Part shown: positions 4,955-8,035 of the stretch, one piece after another | Layout: the number at the start of each line of letters is the position of its first letter | Numbering within the stretch: the stretch's first letter is position 1 | Assembly: GCA_002314715.1 (NCBI GenBank) | Contig: DCGY01000087.1 | Location: 1 to 8,035 of the forward strand | Direction of reading: 5' to 3' | Origin: Lachnospiraceae bacterium UBA1766 | GTDB lineage: Bacteria; Bacillota; Clostridia; Lachnospirales; Lachnospiraceae | Length of the DNA stretch: 8,035 nucleotides | Notes under the pieces: model-generated | What the model was told of the DNA's origin: nothing | What the model saw: the letters and a program-made list of their open reading frames with translations, nothing else | Database searches by the model: none | Program-made: the position numbers and the translations under genes

Positions 4955-6103
4955 ATGAACATTTCAGAATCAATTCGTTACATCGGGGTAAATGATCATC
5001 AAGTGGATCTCTTTGAGGGACAGTTTGATGTGCCCAACGGAATGGCTTACAATTCTTATGTGATTGTAGATGAAAAAATTGCAGTTCTTGATACCATGGA
5101 AGCCAATTTCGGGGAGGAGTGGTTTGCAAAGCTGCAGGAGGAATTACAGGGAAGAACGCCGGATTATCTGGTGGTGCATCATATGGAACCGGATCATTCC
5201 GCAAACCTGGCAGCCTTCGCAGAAAAGTATCCGGAGGCAAAAATTGCTGCTTCTATCGGTGCTTTTAATATGATGAAAAATTTCTTTGGTACCGATTATC
5301 CGGACCGGAAAGTGGTTTTGAAGGAAGGCAGTACCATTGAATTGGGAACCCATACATTGCAATTTATCGGAGCACCTATGGTGCATTGGCCTGAGGTTTT
5401 GATGAGCTACGAGACCTCGGAGAAAGTGCTGTTCTCAGCGGATGGTTTCGGCAAATTCGGCGCATTGGACGTGGAGGAAGATTGGGCTTGCGAAGCAAGA
5501 CGATATTATTTCGGTATTGTTGGCAAGTTTGGCTCCAGTGTTCAGGCAGTGTTGAAAAAAGCAGCGAATCTGGATATTCGGACGATTTGCCCGCTTCATG
5601 GACCAATCCTTTCAGAGAACCTGGGTTATTACATCAATCTTTATGATATCTGGTCTTCCTACGGAGTGGAGAGCGAAGGCGTCATGATTGCCTATACCTC
5701 CGTATATGGTCATACCAAAGAAGCAGTGGAGTATCTGGCAGAAGAACTTACGAAAAAAGGTTGTCCCAAGGTTGTGGTTTGCGATTTAGCTCGGGAGGAT
5801 ATGGCCGAGGCAGTGGAGGATGCGTTCCGCTACGGCAAACTAATTCTTGCAACCACTACATATAATGGAGAGATTTTCCCCTATATGTACCAGTTTATTC
5901 ATCAGCTTGTGGAGCGTAATTATCAAAACAGAAAGCTGGCACTGATTGAAAACGGTTCCTGGGCTCCGGCAGCGGCAAAGTATATGACCGGTTTGTTCGC
6001 TGAGAGTAAGAATTTGGAATTTGTGGGTACCGTTACCATTAAGGGTGCTGTAACGGAAGATAATAAAACACAGCTGCAGTCTCTTGCAGGAGACATGATG
6101 TGA
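4955..6103 (+). CDS. fprA: Flavodiiron protein, FprA-family A-type flavoprotein
   Basis: Soluble enzyme that reduces O2 to water and/or NO to N2O, protecting anaerobes. 382 residues in the class A layout. The N-terminal metallo-beta-lactamase-like domain (about 1-240) carries di-iron ligands H76-x-E78-x-D80-H81, H144 (PMVHWPE), D163 (FSADGFG) and H215 (CPLHGP). The flavodoxin-like FMN domain (about 243-382) starts with the phosphate loop YTSVYGHT (247-254). No rubredoxin or NAD(P)H:flavin reductase domain is fused, so electrons must come from a separate donor; the BFD-like protein just upstream is a candidate. The ATG at 4955 follows AGGAGG (4945-4950) at a short 4-base spacing. A TTG at 4937 would place the ribosome site inside the gene, so I reject it. 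The substrate (O2 or NO) cannot be decided from the sequence. The chemoreceptor gene starts 41 bases later with no terminator between. Confidence 0.95.
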   Translation: MNISESIRYIGVNDHQVDLFEGQFDVPNGMAYNSYVIVDEKIAVLDTMEANFGEEWFAKLQEELQGRTPDYLVVHHMEPDHSANLAAFAEKYPEAKIAASIGAFNMMKNFFGTDYPDRKVVLKEGSTIELGTHTLQFIGAPMVHWPEVLMSYETSEKVLFSADGFGKFGALDVEEDWACEARRYYFGIVGKFGSSVQAVLKKAANLDIRTICPLHGPILSENLGYYINLYDIWSSYGVESEGVMIAYTSVYGHTKEAVEYLAEELTKKGCPKVVVCDLAREDMAEAVEDAFRYGKLILATTTYNGEIFPYMYQFIHQLVERNYQNRKLALIENGSWAPAAAKYMTGLFAESKNLEFVGTVTIKGAVTEDNKTQLQSLAGDMM

Positions 6104-6144
6104 TTGGGGAATCACAAAAGCTTGTAGAATAGGAGAGGGAAAAT

Positions 6145-7596
6145 ATGAATATTGAAGAAAGACATCAGGTGGAGAAATTTAAGTTTACGCTAAAAACCAG
6201 AATGGCCGTTTTGATTTTACTGGCGGTTGCGTCCTGCTTTTACACAAACGGAATTGCAGAAATGGTGCGAACAGGATTCTGTGTTGTTTCGGCATTTGTC
6301 TGCTTAGGTATTTTATTTAGCGGAAATGTGAGCGTCATTGCTCAAAAGTCCTGCCTGGCCTTAATGGCCATTGCCTATACGTGGATGTATCTTACCTGCG
6401 AACCGTATTTTTATGCGATTATGTTCCCCATGATTTTTATCGTTATTTTGGATATGGATCGCAAATCTACCTTAATCGGCGTAATTGCTGCAGTGCTTGT
6501 GAATTGTATTTACGTGGGACGTTATTTTATGATATCCGACCGGTCTCAGGCATTGGAGGTACGCGTTTGCTTTGTGTTCGCCATTTTCTGTATTATTGTC
6601 AGTGCCATCATGACCAATCTGATGGAGCGTCAGACCAAGGAAAAAGCGGAGACGATTGCAAGTCAGGCCAGACAGCAGTCAGAGGTATCTACCGGCATTT
6701 TAGGGGAATCCGGTAAGATTATTGAACTTTTGGACAGTGCAAAACAGGTTATGACCGATTTGAATGATACCGTAAATCAGAGTAATGTATCCGCAAACGA
6801 TATTTCCGATACGATGCGTATGACATCGGAGGCTATCGAAAGTCAGACAGAGATGACCAGGACCATTCAGGAAAGCTTAGTGGAATTTGAAAAAGAAGCC
6901 GATGTTATGGCGGAAGAATCCAAGAAAACAGAGAAGGCAGTGGACGCAGGTGTAAAGGTTCTGGCAAGCTTAAGCGATCAGGCTCAGGCAACGGCCAGAA
7001 TCAATGAAGAAACCCAAAAAACCACTACCCAGCTGGTAGATCGAATCGGAGAAGTAGAAGCGATTTTGGCAACCATCAACAGTATTTCCAACCAGACCAA
7101 TTTGCTGGCCCTGAATGCTTCCATTGAAGCAGCCAGAGCCGGTGAGGCAGGAAAGGGATTTGCCGTGGTTGCGGACGAAATTCGACATCTTTCCGAGGAT
7201 ACCAAGAAATCTACCGAGCAGATTGCAGAGATTATCGGAAGACTGACCGTAGATGTAAACAGTGCAAATGGTAGTATGACTAAGGCAACCGAGACCGTTG
7301 CTGTACAGAATGAAATGATTGAGAATGCAAATAAGAGCTTTGATGAAATCCGTACCAATGTCAATAACTTGACCGGATCCATCGATGTGATTACCCGGAA
7401 GCTTTCGGAAGTCGTAACTGCCAATACGGAGATTATGGATTCCATCAGCAATCTTTCTGCTTCCTCCGAACAGGCAGCAGCTTCTGCAGAAAATTCAATT
7501 GCGGTAAGTGACAGTGCTGTGAAGTATATGGGCGATATGAATGATAAGCTGGTAGCAATCATGGATGTGGCAAATACCATGAAAGCCTTATCCTAA
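6145..7596 (+). CDS. Methyl-accepting chemotaxis protein with six-TM membrane sensor region
   Basis: 483-residue chemoreceptor feeding a CheA/CheW array. The N-terminus has about six hydrophobic helices (roughly 20-36, 44-59, 66-83, 86-104, 108-128, 139-159) joined by short loops, so there is no periplasmic ligand domain. I see no HAMP or PAS domain, and the last helix runs directly into a long coiled coil (about 160-480). The conserved signalling hairpin is ISNQTNLLALNASIEAARAG...GKGFAVVADEIRHLS (314-350). Glu/Gln-rich helices either side could hold methylation sites. The ATG at 6145 has AGGAG (6131-6135) 9 bases upstream. It lies 41 bases after fprA with no terminator between, so it is probably the last gene of that operon. 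An oxygen-, redox- or membrane-energy-sensing role is inferred from this context. Sensing through the membrane helices or a partner is possible; the ligand is unknown. Confidence 0.92.
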   Translation: MNIEERHQVEKFKFTLKTRMAVLILLAVASCFYTNGIAEMVRTGFCVVSAFVCLGILFSGNVSVIAQKSCLALMAIAYTWMYLTCEPYFYAIMFPMIFIVILDMDRKSTLIGVIAAVLVNCIYVGRYFMISDRSQALEVRVCFVFAIFCIIVSAIMTNLMERQTKEKAETIASQARQQSEVSTGILGESGKIIELLDSAKQVMTDLNDTVNQSNVSANDISDTMRMTSEAIESQTEMTRTIQESLVEFEKEADVMAEESKKTEKAVDAGVKVLASLSDQAQATARINEETQKTTTQLVDRIGEVEAILATINSISNQTNLLALNASIEAARAGEAGKGFAVVADEIRHLSEDTKKSTEQIAEIIGRLTVDVNSANGSMTKATETVAVQNEMIENANKSFDEIRTNVNNLTGSIDVITRKLSEVVTANTEIMDSISNLSASSEQAAASAENSIAVSDSAVKYMGDMNDKLVAIMDVANTMKALS

Positions 7597-7609
7597 GGAG
7601 AAAAATGTT

Positions 7610-7655
7610 GGGGACGGAGTTGTAAAGAAACAACCCCGTCCCTATTTGTGTTTTT
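7610..7655 (+). terminator. Intrinsic terminator of the BFD-fprA-MCP operon
   Basis: GGGACGG (7611-7617) with CCGTCCC (7636-7642), one A-C mismatch, then GTTGT (7619-7623) with ACAAC (7630-7634): twelve pairs and a six-base loop, followed by TATTTGTGTTTTT. It starts 13 bases after the chemoreceptor stop. Confidence 0.85.
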
Positions 7656-7674
7656 GGAAACTTTTGTGTATAAT
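7646..7674 (+). promoter_or_regulatory. Candidate promoter of the last gene
   Basis: TTGTGT (7646-7651), a 17-base spacer, then a perfect TATAAT (7669-7674). The -35 sits in the T-rich tail of the preceding terminator. Start near 7681, giving a leader of about 40 bases. Confidence 0.65.
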
Positions 7675-7719
7675 ACAGGAGATAGGCTTGGGGCAAGCAA
7701 AATAAAGGGGTTATAATTT

Positions 7720-8035
7720 ATGAAAAACAAAAAAATTTTTCTTCCTGTACTAATCGGCGGAATTGTGCTCTTTCTGATTGGGGCACTGATTTTGATTCAG
7801 GTGGTGGATGCAATCCGTAACGGTACCTTGGGGCAAAAGAAAACAACCTACACGGCGGATGAAAATACGGATCGGGTAATCAGCGAAAAGGCAGGACTTC
7901 CTGTTTTTTCCGCCGAGAGCGGTTTTTATGATGAGGCCTTTTTGCTGACGATTACAGCGGAGGACGGCGAGATTTATTATACGCTGGACGGAACAGATCC
8001 TTCTAACAGTAAGACCGCCAAGCTTTATGAAAGTG
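7720..8035 (+). CDS. Membrane-anchored protein with chitobiase-C/Fn3-like domain, 3' partial
   Basis: 105 complete codons before the window edge. The ATG at 7720 has AAAGGGG (7704-7710) 9 bases upstream. Residues 1-5 are MKNKK, then a hydrophobic helix (about 6-28, IFLPVLIGGIVLFLIGALIL) without a clear cleavage site, so a signal anchor with the rest outside the cell. From about residue 61 the sequence LPVFSAESGFYDEAFLLTI, followed by EIYYTLDGTDPS, matches the CHB_HEX_C_1/Fn3-associated beta-sandwich (the YYTxDGxxPS signature). In Clostridia this N-terminal layout often precedes a CotH-kinase-like domain, but that part would lie beyond the window, so I only suggest it. It could also be a carbohydrate-binding or other surface protein. 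It is separated from the operon by a terminator. Confidence 0.78.
   Translation, partial: MKNKKIFLPVLIGGIVLFLIGALILIQVVDAIRNGTLGQKKTTYTADENTDRVISEKAGLPVFSAESGFYDEAFLLTITAEDGEIYYTLDGTDPSNSKTAKLYES

Noticed and set aside
4635..5240. 201-residue reverse-strand open frame over the BFD-like gene and start of fprA
   Set aside because: It runs across two well-supported genes and their spacer on the opposite strand; composition is unlike a real protein (Cys/Phe/Pro-rich).
6984..7580. 198-residue reverse-strand open frame opposite the chemoreceptor
   Set aside because: A shadow of the repetitive coiled-coil coding sequence on the other strand; no ribosome site and no recognisable protein.

Overview
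This window most likely comes from a low-to-moderate GC member of the Clostridia, probably Lachnospiraceae. The reasons are type III glutamine synthetase, AGGAGG-type ribosome binding sites, a tRNA gene without an encoded CCA, an FprA-type flavodiiron protein, and purine-rich, AT-leaning codon use. This placement is inference; the window has no 16S or other marker gene.

Left part (1-1794) looks accessory and AT-rich. It begins inside an XRE-type helix-turn-helix regulator whose reading frame is open to the left edge. A 566-base gene-free stretch follows. It holds a terminator-like hairpin, a good sigma-A-type promoter (861-889), and about 370 bases dense in inverted repeats ending in tandem hairpin units. 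That stretch runs up to a BrnT/BrnA-type toxin-antitoxin pair (1295-1742), which is closed by a strong terminator. The structured stretch matches no RNA family I can name and is the most unusual part of the window.

Middle part (1795-4507) is the nitrogen/glutamine block. A promoter at 1902-1930 fires into a 200-base leader that carries a complete intrinsic terminator before glutamine synthetase III (2137-4248). A terminator follows, then a stand-alone tRNA-Gln(CUG) with its own promoter and terminator. The glnN and tRNA promoters share the same -35 (TTGCAT), a 17-base spacer and near-identical -10 boxes.

Right part (4508-7655) is a probable three-gene operon: a 58-residue BFD-like [2Fe-2S] protein, a flavodiiron (FprA-type) O2/NO reductase, and a six-TM methyl-accepting chemotaxis protein with no extracytoplasmic domain. 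It suggests iron-sulfur electron transfer, oxygen/NO removal and redox- or oxygen-related signalling being expressed together. A promoter-like sequence overlapping the operon terminator leads into a membrane-anchored protein with a chitobiase-C/Fn3-like domain, cut by the right edge.
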